This document shows positions 26,676-35,976 of a stretch of DNA of 64,000 nt, piece after piece (positions within the stretch are counted from its first letter, which is position 1; every line of letters starts with the position of its first letter). The DNA is from JBEISR01 sp044337705 (lineage in GTDB: Bacteria; Planctomycetota; Planctomycetia; Pirellulales; Pirellulaceae): positions 62,001 through 126,000 of the forward strand of contig JBIINB010000001.1 in NCBI GenBank assembly GCA_044337705.1, in the 5' to 3' direction. Made by a program: the position numbers and the translations under genes. Under the pieces are notes generated by a model. The model was given only the letters and a program-made list of their open reading frames with translations, was not told the DNA's origin and made no database searches.

Positions 26676-28819
26676 AGCGTACAAGAGGACCAAGAGAGCC
26701 GATACCAACGGCCACACAGGAGTGGAGTGTCATGCGTCGCCCCCTTCGAGACTCGTTCGATCGGCTTACCACAAGATGCTTCATCCTGGTTTTCATGGTC
26801 GCATGGAGCAACCTGCCTTCTGCCCAATCTCAAGGGGTCAAGGAGGCCTCAGCGGCACGCCCCAACTCGGCGATGACCGCCTACCTTCAGGAGGCTTCCG
26901 AATGCCGTTCAGCGCCGGAGGATCAAGGCTACGCTACCCAGCGTCTGGATCGAGGCGCTCCGGTCGAAGTCTATCAGTCATTGGAGAGCGGTTGGTCCGC
27001 AATCCGGCCACCTGCTGGGTCTTTCAGCTGGATAGAAGCCAAACACGCCTACCTGCTTCCAGGAGGAAAGAAAGCTGAGATTGTCCAGAGCGGAATCCCG
27101 GCCTGGATCGGATCCCAACAGCCGATGGCTGACCAGTGGCAGTGGCAGGTGGAGCTGGTCCCTGGCCAGCAGGTGGAAATTCTGGGGGAAGCGACACGCC
27201 AATGCCAAGGTGGTGAAAAGACGCTCTGGTACCGCATCGCTCCACCACCCGGCGAGTTCCGCTGGTTGCGATCTTCCCTGTTGAGTCCGAATCCCCCTCG
27301 CCCCGTTTCAACAGCAAACCCATCCATCCAATCCGCCTTCACGGCTCGAACACCAGCCGTCGTACCTGCTTCCGGTTCCAACGCGCGCACCGAACGATCG
27401 ATCACCATCGCCGACTTCCAGGAGCCTTTGGAGCTGAGCGCCGCTCCAGCGCCTCCTTCGCGACAGGAGTCACTGCTGGTCGAAGAGATCGAGCCCGAGA
27501 AGGTGATGGAACCCGGAGAGGCGATGGAAGCGATCTCGGAGAGCCAAGCGGCGCCACAGGAGTTCGTGCTGGGCGAGCTACCGGGTGATAGCGGGGATAT
27601 TCCGCTGTCCGAAGGGGAGTGGATCGTCGATCAGTCATGGGAGCCTGGACCACCAGGGATGGGCGGTGATTCTGTGGTGGTATCTGATCCGCATCCAGGG
27701 GTTGGCATCGACCCGCATTTCGCCGGCTGGAGCGCTACTAGCAGCCATCCCGCACGCATTCTTGTTCGCCCACTCAATGGCATTCTTGGCCTGATCGGCT
27801 TCTCCATCGCCGAAGGAGAGGTCGTCGAGGGCCATGGCCCGTGGGCTACTGGTGCCTGCGGTTGCAACGCCTGTGCCGCACCGGGCATGGCGGACTTCGG
27901 GCATTCCATGGGTCCGTTTCCTCACGAAGGCCCAAGTCAATTCGCAGGTCCTCACTTGAACCATACCAGTAGCAGATACGCGCCGTTGCCCCACGGATCC
28001 CGCTCGGCCTCCGGAACATCCGGCATCCCCATTGATTCCAGAATCGATCGGCTACCGCGTCCTACTCGGCGTTATCGCGGCGAGTACCTCCAACAGATGA
28101 TCGACTCCAACATCGATTCGGGCCTCCTCCCGGGCGATGATTCCCTTCTGACAACGCCTGATGGAATACTCGGCTGGACCGATCCATCCCGCGACATCAC
28201 CCCCGACGGAAGAATGGGGCCGGTGGATCCGACGGCAATAGGCTCAGGACCGCAGCAGGATATTGTGCAGTTGGCGGGCGCGCAGCTGCCGCAGCAGCCT
28301 GCGATGGAAACCAATCCGTTTGCACTGCCAGATTACCGCGAGGCTTTCCTGAGATTGACGCAGGAGGTTTCGCTGCCGACCGAGCAATGGGATTTTCGGG
28401 AGCTTCACCGGTGGAGTCGCGAGAGGATCGAGCGAGGCGGCAGTTCCATGGAGCAGGCCGAAGCGAAGCGATTGCTGGAGAGGATCGAGGAATTTGAACG
28501 CCTGCGAGTCAAAACGCTCTACGGCCAGACCGCATCCCCCTCGCCAGATGCCGGTGTCCTATCCAACTCGACCGGGACTGCATCGCTCCCCGGCGACGCA
28601 TCAGGCTGGTTGAGGGAGGTCCATCGCACGCGAGCCGACCAGCCGGAGTTTGCCATCACGGAAAGCTCAGGAGCTCTCATCGCCTATGTCTACCCCGCGC
28701 CCGGGCTGAATCTTCGAAGGTACGTCGACCAGCATGTGGTGCTTTATGGCGCCAGGGGCTACCTGCCCCAATATGCGGCGCGGCAAATTATCGCCGATCG
28801 CGTCGTGCGGACGCGATAA
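26672..28819 (+). CDS. Large exported protein with SH3-like segments, unknown function
   Basis: 715 residues from the ATG at 26672, preceded by GAGGGGAG; longer upstream frames from 26555 lack support. A hydrophobic export segment (CFILVFMVAWSNLPSA) lies near residues 33-48. Two beta-rich SH3-like segments follow at about 65-110 and 125-180, the second including GGEKTLWYRIAPPPGEF. A long Pro/Glu/Gly-rich middle follows, with a cysteine cluster CGCNACAAP at about 400. The C-terminus has a helical, charged part and another beta segment (YVYPAPGLNLRRYVD) that again looks SH3-like. This pattern is common in planctomycete cell-envelope proteins. It is translationally coupled to the upstream membrane protein. 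Confidence 0.75.
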   Translation: MKRTRGPREPIPTATQEWSVMRRPLRDSFDRLTTRCFILVFMVAWSNLPSAQSQGVKEASAARPNSAMTAYLQEASECRSAPEDQGYATQRLDRGAPVEVYQSLESGWSAIRPPAGSFSWIEAKHAYLLPGGKKAEIVQSGIPAWIGSQQPMADQWQWQVELVPGQQVEILGEATRQCQGGEKTLWYRIAPPPGEFRWLRSSLLSPNPPRPVSTANPSIQSAFTARTPAVVPASGSNARTERSITIADFQEPLELSAAPAPPSRQESLLVEEIEPEKVMEPGEAMEAISESQAAPQEFVLGELPGDSGDIPLSEGEWIVDQSWEPGPPGMGGDSVVVSDPHPGVGIDPHFAGWSATSSHPARILVRPLNGILGLIGFSIAEGEVVEGHGPWATGACGCNACAAPGMADFGHSMGPFPHEGPSQFAGPHLNHTSSRYAPLPHGSRSASGTSGIPIDSRIDRLPRPTRRYRGEYLQQMIDSNIDSGLLPGDDSLLTTPDGILGWTDPSRDITPDGRMGPVDPTAIGSGPQQDIVQLAGAQLPQQPAMETNPFALPDYREAFLRLTQEVSLPTEQWDFRELHRWSRERIERGGSSMEQAEAKRLLERIEEFERLRVKTLYGQTASPSPDAGVLSNSTGTASLPGDASGWLREVHRTRADQPEFAITESSGALIAYVYPAPGLNLRRYVDQHVVLYGARGYLPQYAARQIIADRVVRTR

Positions 28820-29165
28820 GGTTCCGCATTCGTCCGCTACTTCCTCCTACGTGCCGAACCCTTCCGCCTCCAAAGCAAACTCACCATCGGAGCAAGTTGG
28901 TAGCAGGGCTCTCTTCTGCTAAGCTGTTGGAGATACTTTGGAAGCAGTCGCTCTTGGCTTGGGATCGACATCCAATCAGAGGACTTGCAAGGAAGGATCG
29001 CGGCGGCTGGAAAGCGGGGACATGAAGCTCCCCCTCAATCTCCCGTCCGCAACTCGCATTCTCGGACGATCGCCGGGGGCGGACCCTGGAAACACCAAAT
29101 CGCTCCTTTTTACTGCTGACTGAATAACCCAACGACTGAATACCCCAAGGACTGAGGCATCCAAG
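28820..29165. other. Intergenic region before the isomerase-like gene
   Basis: About 346 bases with no convincing gene on either strand. Its last 48 bases are a 16-bp tandem repeat that abuts the start codon of the next gene. Confidence 0.45.
29118..29165. repeat. Three tandem 16-bp repeats abutting a start codon
   Basis: Units GACTGAATAACCCAAC (29118-29133), GACTGAATACCCCAAG (29134-29149) and GACTGAGGCATCCAAG (29150-29165) follow one another without gaps. The next base is the A of the ATG at 29166. The change in unit three creates TGAGG about eight bases before the ATG, the likely ribosome site. Confidence 0.9.
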
Positions 29166-30020
<855 letters not shown>

Positions 30021-30600
30021 GATGCCAAAGAAGACTCCGATCGAGCCCCCCTGCATGACGCTCGCCGACCTGCCGGAAACCATCGCCACGGCACACGGAG
30101 TAATTCGCCTCACCATGCAAGCACGGGACTTCCTTCAGCCTCTCCAAGGGAGCCACGAGAATTGCTGTGGCGTCCCGAAACCATTGAATGAGAATGTCCA
30201 TCGATGAAGGATGGAACCAGACAATCGGCCGAGTGGTTATCAAAAGGGCCAAGAAGGGCTTACTGTCCAGTTCCCGTTCATCCAACCAAGCGCCCCATGA
30301 AGCCAGATTGAAGAGATCGGCAGAAAGGAATCAGTGTCGGGGAAACAGATTGATGAAGTGGACAGAAGAAGCGGATAGCATGAGAGACCTGTAGCGGAGC
30401 GACTCGGCCGCTAGCAACCAGACGACGGGCCGTACGGCCACTTTTCGTCCTGTGAAAACACTGCCCAACCAGACTCTCATCGGTCCGAAACCGCTCCCGA
30501 AACAGCTCGGCCACCAGCAATGAACCTTCTGCTGCATCGCTGATCCCATCGGATTTTCTTTCGATTGGACCGAGGAAAAAACAAAGCTTTGGAGTTGCTT
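30021..30600. other. Intergenic region, isomerase-like gene to glycosyltransferase
   Basis: About 580 bases, the longest gap in the window. Short open frames exist (for example plus 30022-30207 and minus 30278-30520), but their translations have no protein-like pattern and no ribosome sites, and I reject them. A promoter for the glycosyltransferase must be here; no clear elements were identified. Confidence 0.4.
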
Positions 30601-31782
30601 ATGTTTCCCATTGGACCCTGGTTCGCTTGTCGGCAATACGAGGGCGAAAAACTTCGGCCCGCCTCGTCCCCGGAACCGAAAGGAGTCCGAGTTCTCTACA
30701 ACTGTTTCCTGACCCCCGAAGGAACCGGGCTTCTTGACCAAAGCGGCGAACCGATTCGCGGCACCTACCTGGAACGAGGCCCCGAGAAGAAGATCGATAT
30801 CCCCTTTGGCAAACCCGCTACGATCCCATCTTCGGAACTCAATTCGGTGGAGGAGGTACTGGATAGGATCATCTTCCTTCCCTTCGCACGCCTTTCTCAC
30901 TTCGGCCATTTGCTCACCGAGGGTGCAGCATGGTACTGGCCATTTCTCGACGCAAACGTTCGGCCCGATCTGCAACTGGAAAGCAATACCACGGTTTTCT
31001 TTCCCGATCGCAAATACGCAGAGAGACCGCTGAATGCACCTCAACCTCCACTTGTCGATACGGGTGCCTCCAGCGAATCGGAAATCTTGCCCTGCCTGGC
31101 AAAGATTATCGACGTCCCTGAAAAGCAGTTGCGAACAACCAACTCCCTTCGGTCTCCAGTAGCCTGCCGCCAAGCGATCGTGCCACTCCCCAGCATGGTC
31201 AACCGTCGCTTCATGGCAGAGCATCAACTGGAAGCAAGCCGCCAGGTGGTGAACCGTACTTTTCAGCTCACCCGGGACTTTCAGGCGGCAGCCATTCACT
31301 TGGCTTCACAGCCCAACTCCCAGAATCGAATCTACCTGAGTCGATCTCGATTGCCCACAAACTACCGCCATGTTCTCGAGGAAGATACCTTTGAAAGCAT
31401 TTTGAAAAACCGAGGCTGGCAAATCGTTTATCCTGAACAGCTACCGATGGAAGAGCAAGTGCGGATTCTGGCGGAAGCCCGTGTGATCGCTGGAGAGGCA
31501 GGAAGTGCATTTCATCTGCTGATGTACTTTGGAAAAACGTTTGCCAGGAAACTGGTGATCACCCTTGGTGTCGACCGCCCCCATCGCGACCAGCGCGTTC
31601 ACAACCTGCTCTTTCAATTCCATCGCCAGTCGATCGATCATATCTACCTAGCCTGCCTCCGATTCGGTCCGCCATGCGACGTTCCATCAACACAGCCTCT
31701 TTACCACCGCCGCTTCGGTGCCTCGCCACAGAAGATCGCCGATCAACTTGAAGCGATCGCCTCCCGCTACCTCCGCGGATAA
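30601..31782 (+). CDS. Glycosyltransferase, GT61 (DUF563)-like
   Basis: 393 residues from the ATG at 30601; an in-frame TTG at 30565 is possible. The C-terminal half has the GT61/DUF563 pattern: IYLSRSR, then a partially conserved N-YR, an EQVRILAEARVIAGEAGSA block and a following hydrophobic stretch. In this family the GE-G-A segment is part of the donor site. N-terminally there is a domain with RLSHFGHLLTEG, matching the HFGH(F/L)xxE region of bacterial GT61 proteins. Members add xylose or N-acetylglucosamine in eukaryotes; in bacteria they occur with surface polysaccharide genes. A sulfotransferase lies head-on downstream, which suggests work on sulfated glycans. Confidence 0.82.
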   Translation: MFPIGPWFACRQYEGEKLRPASSPEPKGVRVLYNCFLTPEGTGLLDQSGEPIRGTYLERGPEKKIDIPFGKPATIPSSELNSVEEVLDRIIFLPFARLSHFGHLLTEGAAWYWPFLDANVRPDLQLESNTTVFFPDRKYAERPLNAPQPPLVDTGASSESEILPCLAKIIDVPEKQLRTTNSLRSPVACRQAIVPLPSMVNRRFMAEHQLEASRQVVNRTFQLTRDFQAAAIHLASQPNSQNRIYLSRSRLPTNYRHVLEEDTFESILKNRGWQIVYPEQLPMEEQVRILAEARVIAGEAGSAFHLLMYFGKTFARKLVITLGVDRPHRDQRVHNLLFQFHRQSIDHIYLACLRFGPPCDVPSTQPLYHRRFGASPQKIADQLEAIASRYLRG

Positions 31783-32155
31783 TCGCTCCTCTTATCCCAA
31801 TCAGTCTTTGCCGCTATGCACAGGCGTCTCGCGGGGCTTCCTCCAACTCCTCGAGCCGAAATGCGTTAGCGTTCCAGACGACGGTGGATCGTCCGGTTCC
31901 AGGGACACCACAGCAAAACCGGTCGGCTGCGGCGAGATACTCCTATTTTGAAGCCATGGAGCGGGCGGCGCACCGCTACAAAATAGGCGCTACAAAAAAG
32001 AATCCAGCGAACGGCTTGGCTGTAAAGATGGACTTGGGATCCTATATACCTGTTCGCACTTGAATGTTGAAATGGTTTTTCACCGCTCGCCTGAAACAAA
32101 TGCTGATTGGACTTGGACGGCGTCCAGGAATCGCTCGTTGGCCGGGAACCTGGAA
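31783..32155. other. Convergent intergenic region, glycosyltransferase / sulfotransferase
   Basis: About 373 bases with no gene. Bases 31851-31876 read GAGCCGAAATGCGTTAGCGTTCCAG in outline (a GAGCCG...GCGTTAGCG word), which resembles dispersed intergenic repeats I associate with planctomycetes. I could not check other copies. The remainder shows nothing clear. Confidence 0.4.
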
Positions 32156-32884
32156 CTACTGCGCGCGTTCAGCCCGATCCCTCCAAGATCGATAGATGGA
32201 AATCAGACGTTGGTACATCACCCAGTCCGACTGCGTTACCTCACCGTCCAGCCCCTCTGACAGATGATGCCTCAAGGAGTCATCAAAAAACTGCCGGCTA
32301 TCCACTGGATTCGAAAGACCGAATTCCTTTGCCAGCAAGAGAACCGACTGCTGATACTCCTCCGGAGATTCATCGAAGCTGACGACAGGGAAAGGGGTTT
32401 GATGCCAGATCTCCAGCATCCTTTGATTGTAGGTGCGCCACAGAAACAGCCCTTTAGGACGCGGCATACCGCCTCGTACTTCCATGGATTTAGCAACCGC
32501 CAAAGGATGCCGAACGGTTCCAACCAACAAGCAATCCTTTATGCCTGACATCCAGAAAGGGAAGGTCAGAAGAGTTCTCGGATCCTTGAATCCCCATAGT
32601 CCCGAAGATGCATCGCGCAATCTTCCGATCAGTTCGTCGCGCAAAAGAATCAGGGAATCATCCCAATCGATTCGTTCTGGAGGGTTATCCCAGGAGCCTC
32701 CGCTGGCAGCAAGAACCCGGTCATTCAGTGACATCACAACAGGATGCTCTCGATTCCCCTTTCGATTGCTAGGGTTGAAGTGACTGACTTCGCCCAGTTG
32801 CAGGCCATAATGTTCCAGAGAACCGGCCAAACTGCTGGTACCACTGCGATGCATCCCCAGGATCAACAACGCTCCGCTGGCCAT
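32156..32884 (-). CDS. Sulfotransferase family protein
   Basis: 242 residues from the ATG at 32884 with a purine-rich GAGAGGGGGG upstream. The PAPS 5'-phosphosulfate loop is LGMHRSGTSSLA at residues 9-20, and the 3'-phosphate motif region is VGTVRHPLAVAKSM at about 122-135. These are the two defining motifs of bacterial carbohydrate sulfotransferases. The enzyme moves sulfate from PAPS to a hydroxyl group, probably on a glycan. No membrane segment is present. It faces the GT61-type gene. A small membrane ORF lies just upstream and overlaps its start by 22 bases. Confidence 0.87.
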   Translation of the reverse strand: MASGALLILGMHRSGTSSLAGSLEHYGLQLGEVSHFNPSNRKGNREHPVVMSLNDRVLAASGGSWDNPPERIDWDDSLILLRDELIGRLRDASSGLWGFKDPRTLLTFPFWMSGIKDCLLVGTVRHPLAVAKSMEVRGGMPRPKGLFLWRTYNQRMLEIWHQTPFPVVSFDESPEEYQQSVLLLAKEFGLSNPVDSRQFFDDSLRHHLSEGLDGEVTQSDWVMYQRLISIYRSWRDRAERAQ

Positions 32885-33027
32885 GTTGCCCCCCTCTCTT
32901 CCGGAGAATTCACCAGTTCATCATTTCGAACGGTTCGCCAATCAGCCCCCAGCCCGAAAAACTTGAGGGTAACCATAGCAACGATCACCCAAACGCCCAC
33001 GTACCCATAGTCGCCCCACCAGACCAT
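32863..33027 (-). CDS. Possible small membrane protein (54 aa) upstream of the sulfotransferase
   Basis: A 54-residue frame starting at an ATG at 33027 and ending at TGA 32863-32865, overlapping the sulfotransferase start by 22 bases. The first half is a clean hydrophobic segment (VGVWVIVAMVTLKFFGLG) after an aromatic, acidic start (VWWGDYGY), followed by an acidic hydrophilic tail with NSPEER. The composition and the coupled position look like a real small gene, but no ribosome site is seen before the ATG. Confidence 0.4.
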   Translation of the reverse strand: MVWWGDYGYVGVWVIVAMVTLKFFGLGADWRTVRNDELVNSPEERGATWPAERC

Positions 33028-33204
33028 TTAGGGATTCGTCTGTACCTTGGCTGCGGATCGTCGACTGCCCCGGTGCTTCATGATCGCTTTGCACTTACAG
33101 TCCCAACCTTGTGTGATCGCGGCACCAAATGGACAGCGTCTGTGCCTTAGGGCTCCAAGCCCCGGCTCGGTCATGATAACGCAAGGATAAAAATAGGCCT
33201 GCAA

Positions 33205-33299
33205 AAGGGGGCTGACGGCCAACCCTCCGCGCATCCGGTTGCATCATTTGCGTTCCGAAATCCGCCAGCGTTAGAAAACCCAATTGGCTTAGCCCCCTT
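33205..33299. repeat. 9-bp inverted repeat with a 77-bp interval
   Basis: AAGGGGGCT at 33205-33213 pairs perfectly with AGCCCCCTT at 33291-33299. The interval contains CCAGCGTTAG. It could be the ends of a small palindromic intergenic element or an RNA structure. No target-site duplication is evident. Confidence 0.5.
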
Positions 33300-33591
33300 A
33301 GCAGCAGCTTTCGACACCCCCCAATACTACGGAAATGCATACTATCCTCTTTCATGCTTTCCTGATGAATTTTTGCTGGCGTTCAATCCGATGAGCAGAC
33401 TACGGAGCGGTGAAACGATGTCGTTTGGAAGTCGCAAGGAAAAGCGTGGCAGACTCAGAGTCGCCTGGGTCACAAAAGTGCCAATTCGGCTTGCAGGCTA
33501 TCACCGGGAGGGCTAAAATCCTGGATTCCTTGCGGCCCGCCGGGATGGCGGGGTCGTCCATCCGTAGAATTGATTTGCGACGTATGATTTC

Positions 33592-33598
33592 GAGGTGA
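33592..33598 (+). promoter_or_regulatory. Strong ribosome binding site that decides the rplM start
   Basis: GAGGTGA matches the 16S anti-Shine-Dalgarno well and lies five bases before the GTG at 33604. The alternative GTG at 33595 lies inside this site, so the later start is preferred. Confidence 0.75.
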
Positions 33599-33603
33599 AA
33601 GAC

Positions 33604-34053
33604 GTGGTAGCGAAGACCAAATCGTACATGGCCAAGCCAGGGGAACTGGAAAAGAACTGGTTCGTGGTCGATGCAAACGACCAGGTCTTGGGGCGACTGG
33701 CCAGCAAACTGGCGATGATCCTCATGGGCAAGCACCGCCCCACCTACACGCCCCATGTCGACACCGGGGACTACGTGGTTGTGGTCAATGCTGAGAAGGT
33801 GGTGATGACCGGCAAGAAACTGTCGGTTCGCCATTATGCTTGGTACAATGGCTATCCTCGTCAGAAGATGGAAAGCTACCAGGAGCGACTGGAGCGGAAG
33901 CCTGAGGATTTGGTGATTTTTGCTGTCAAGCGAATGCTTCCCAAAAATGCCTTGGGGCGCAAGATGCTTGAGAAACTCAAGGTTTACGCAGGCCCAGAAC
34001 ATCCTCACCAGGCCCAGCAACCCGAACCATTCGATGCGGGAGCAAAGTCCTGA
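33604..34053 (+). CDS. rplM: 50S ribosomal protein L13
   Basis: 149 residues starting at a GTG at 33604, supported by the GAGGTGA site five bases upstream. The L13 core is clear: WFVVDANDQVLGRLAS, then HVDTGDYVVVVNAEK, the VKRMLPKNALGRKM stretch and the conserved YAGPEHPHQAQQPE end. A short N-terminal extension (MVAKTKSYMAKPGE) is as in other planctomycetes. L13 is an early-assembling large-subunit protein. It is followed by rpsI 65 bases later, the common L13-S9 operon, which ends in a strong terminator. Confidence 0.97.
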   Translation: MVAKTKSYMAKPGELEKNWFVVDANDQVLGRLASKLAMILMGKHRPTYTPHVDTGDYVVVVNAEKVVMTGKKLSVRHYAWYNGYPRQKMESYQERLERKPEDLVIFAVKRMLPKNALGRKMLEKLKVYAGPEHPHQAQQPEPFDAGAKS

Positions 34054-34118
34054 CTTCGTTTGGATTCTTAATCGTAGAAACATTTTTTGATCTTTGATTA
34101 CGGGAATTGGTTCTCAGC

Positions 34119-34532
34119 ATGGTCATTCAGAAGAGAGATCGCGTCAACGGAGACGCTTTGGGCACCGGACGTCGCAAGACCAGCATCGCACGAGTCCGAA
34201 TTCGCCCAGGTAAGGGAAAGATCGTCGTCAATGGTCGCCCCTTCGACGAGTACTTCACCACCGACAAAGAACGACGGCAAGTTCAGGAGACCCTGGATCG
34301 CGTTGGCCAAACGGAATCGGTGGACGTTCTGATTCGCGTTTCCGGTGGTGGCACGATGGGTCAGGCAGGTGCGGTGCGCATGGGCTTGGCGCGGGCCCTG
34401 GTTGGAATGAACCAAGACTTCTTCCAGCCTCTTCGAGACGACGGCTTCCTGACTCGCGATTCCCGCATGAAGGAACGCAAGAAGTACGGTCTCCGTGGTG
34501 CCCGCCGTGGTGTCCAGTTCTCGAAGCGTTAA
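34119..34532 (+). CDS. rpsI: 30S ribosomal protein S9
   Basis: 137 residues from the ATG at 34119; the frame opens a little earlier with a TTG at 34107, which is unlikely. S9 hallmarks are present: GTGRRKTSIARVR near the start, GGGTMGQAGAVRMGLARAL in the middle, and the basic KYGLRGARRGVQFSKR C-terminus, which reaches the P-site tRNA. It is the second gene of the rplM-rpsI operon and is followed 29 bases later by a textbook intrinsic terminator. Confidence 0.97.
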   Translation: MVIQKRDRVNGDALGTGRRKTSIARVRIRPGKGKIVVNGRPFDEYFTTDKERRQVQETLDRVGQTESVDVLIRVSGGGTMGQAGAVRMGLARALVGMNQDFFQPLRDDGFLTRDSRMKERKKYGLRGARRGVQFSKR

Positions 34533-34561
34533 TCGCTCGACTTGCAATCGCTGTCAAATGC

Positions 34562-34592
34562 AAGGCTGCCTCCCGCGAGGCAGCCTTTTTTT
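34562..34592 (+). terminator. Intrinsic terminator of the rplM-rpsI operon
   Basis: Perfect 11-bp stem AAGGCTGCCTC (34562-34572) / GAGGCAGCCTT (34577-34587), loop CCGC, followed by a T-run to 34592. It lies directly after rpsI. Confidence 0.95.
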
Positions 34593-34897
34593 ATTCCCAA
34601 GCCAGGCACCGGGATATTGGATGAAGGGCTTTGGCCTGGACCAATGCCTGCTTTCGAACGAAGTGGCGTTCTCACGAAGGTCGAACTGCTAGGAAACGGA
34701 TCGGTCGATACCGAACTTACAAGATCGGTCGCCACCCAGGGGCCTTTCTCGCCCAAGCCCCCCAACTCCCCAGTTCGCATTAGTAGCGAACTTGCGTCCC
34801 GAGGGTGTTTTTAGGTATCGTTCGCGCTCACGAGTGCTTGCAGGCGCCCTCGCCCTTCGCGTCCCACCTCCCGCATCGAAAACTAACCCCTGGCACT
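34593..34897. other. Intergenic region after the ribosomal operon
   Basis: About 305 bases. A plus-strand frame crosses it from 34542 but starts inside the terminator region and has no ribosome site, so it is rejected. No promoter could be fixed. Confidence 0.4.
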
Positions 34898-35830
34898 ATG
34901 ATTCGCTCCTCCACCCCCACCGTCTGGTCTCGAAGGCGATCTCGGAACGCCGTGGCCTGGCTGATACTGGCGATGTGCGTCGGGTGTGGAACGACCAAAT
35001 CGTACACGGCAACCGAACAGCTCTTGATGTCCGATGCGGTTGACAGCGCTGTATCTAAAATTGATTTTCGCCCGTTGGCCGGGCATCGGATCTACCTGGA
35101 CACCTCTTACCTCGCCTCCGCTCGCAGCGTTCCTGGAATGCCGAATCCCATGCTCGGCCCGCAGAATCTGATCAGCGCGGATTATGTAGTGAGCAGCATT
35201 CGCCAACAGATGATCGCGGCGGGCTGCTTCATTGAGGACAAAAAGGAGGACGCCGAGTTGGTGGCGGAAGTCCGCATCGGTGCCTTAGGGACTGACGGGC
35301 ACAGTGTCACCTACGGTATCCCCGCCAACAATGCTCTCAACAGCGCCTCGACCTTCGTCAATGGAGTCAGCCCATTACCCACCATTCCTGAGATATCGAT
35401 CGCCAAGCGCGAACTGAAGTCGGGTGCCGCGAAGGTCGCGGTGTTTGCATTTCGGCGAGACACCCACGAGGCCGTATGGCAGTCCGGTATCGAACAGTCC
35501 AACAGCAATGCACGGGACACATGGGTCCTGGGAGTCGGACCTATCCAGCAAGGCACGATTTACAAAGCGCCCCGTTTTGCGGGGCGCCGGCTGTATCAGG
35601 GGACTGCGGAAGATTCCATCAGCGAGGACGCCCAAACCGGGATTCCGTTACGAGAGCGGCATTTGTTTGCTGAGGCACTGGGGGAGATGGGAGCTCCACT
35701 AGAGCCGGTCACCACGGCCAGCGCCGAAGCACCCGCCAACGCAACCAATCCCCAAGTTGCCTCTTCCGCCGGCCCGGCCATCGCTCCTGCCACTCCACCT
35801 GCCGGGCCACCCAAACCGCCTCCCAAGTGA
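34898..35830 (+). CDS. Probable lipoprotein of unknown function (DUF6655-like)
   Basis: 310 residues from the ATG at 34898, which begins a basic stretch followed by a hydrophobic segment and a cysteine (LAMCVGCGTT), a slightly irregular lipobox. The following KSYTATEQLLMSDAVD stretch and the SADYVVSSIRQQMIAAG and AELVAEVRIGALGTD segments resemble a family of planctomycete lipoproteins that I recall as DUF6655; this link is from memory. The fold looks like a curli-assembly/LPS-transport-type lipoprotein, with alternating strands and helices. The last 50 residues are Ala/Pro-rich. It stands alone, convergent with the PDZ protein. Confidence 0.7.
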   Translation: MIRSSTPTVWSRRRSRNAVAWLILAMCVGCGTTKSYTATEQLLMSDAVDSAVSKIDFRPLAGHRIYLDTSYLASARSVPGMPNPMLGPQNLISADYVVSSIRQQMIAAGCFIEDKKEDAELVAEVRIGALGTDGHSVTYGIPANNALNSASTFVNGVSPLPTIPEISIAKRELKSGAAKVAVFAFRRDTHEAVWQSGIEQSNSNARDTWVLGVGPIQQGTIYKAPRFAGRRLYQGTAEDSISEDAQTGIPLRERHLFAEALGEMGAPLEPVTTASAEAPANATNPQVASSAGPAIAPATPPAGPPKPPPK

Positions 35831-35976
35831 GATTCACTTGAGGAGCGGACGCCAATGCTTGCATCGCTTGGCGATCGAAGTAGCGAGGTTCGGAATGCTA
35901 TGTGGATCTTGCATTGTTTGATGGCAAACAGGTTGGTACGCGCCAGGCCATCGCCGAGCAAACGGAGACCGCTGAC

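Larger units (their letters stand above)
33028..33603. other. Intergenic region before rplM
   Basis: About 576 bases. It contains a 9-bp inverted repeat with far-apart arms (33205-33299) and a GCGTTAG word. Short frames on both strands lack protein character. The rplM promoter must be in the right part. Nothing else could be assigned. Confidence 0.45.

Noticed and set aside
30022..30207. A 61-residue plus-strand frame directly after the isomerase-like gene
   Set aside because: No ribosome site, no pattern, and continued frames in several phases in the same stretch; probably chance.
34542..34814. A 90-residue plus-strand frame after rpsI
   Set aside because: It starts before and runs through the rpsI terminator, has no ribosome site, and the translation is low in pattern.
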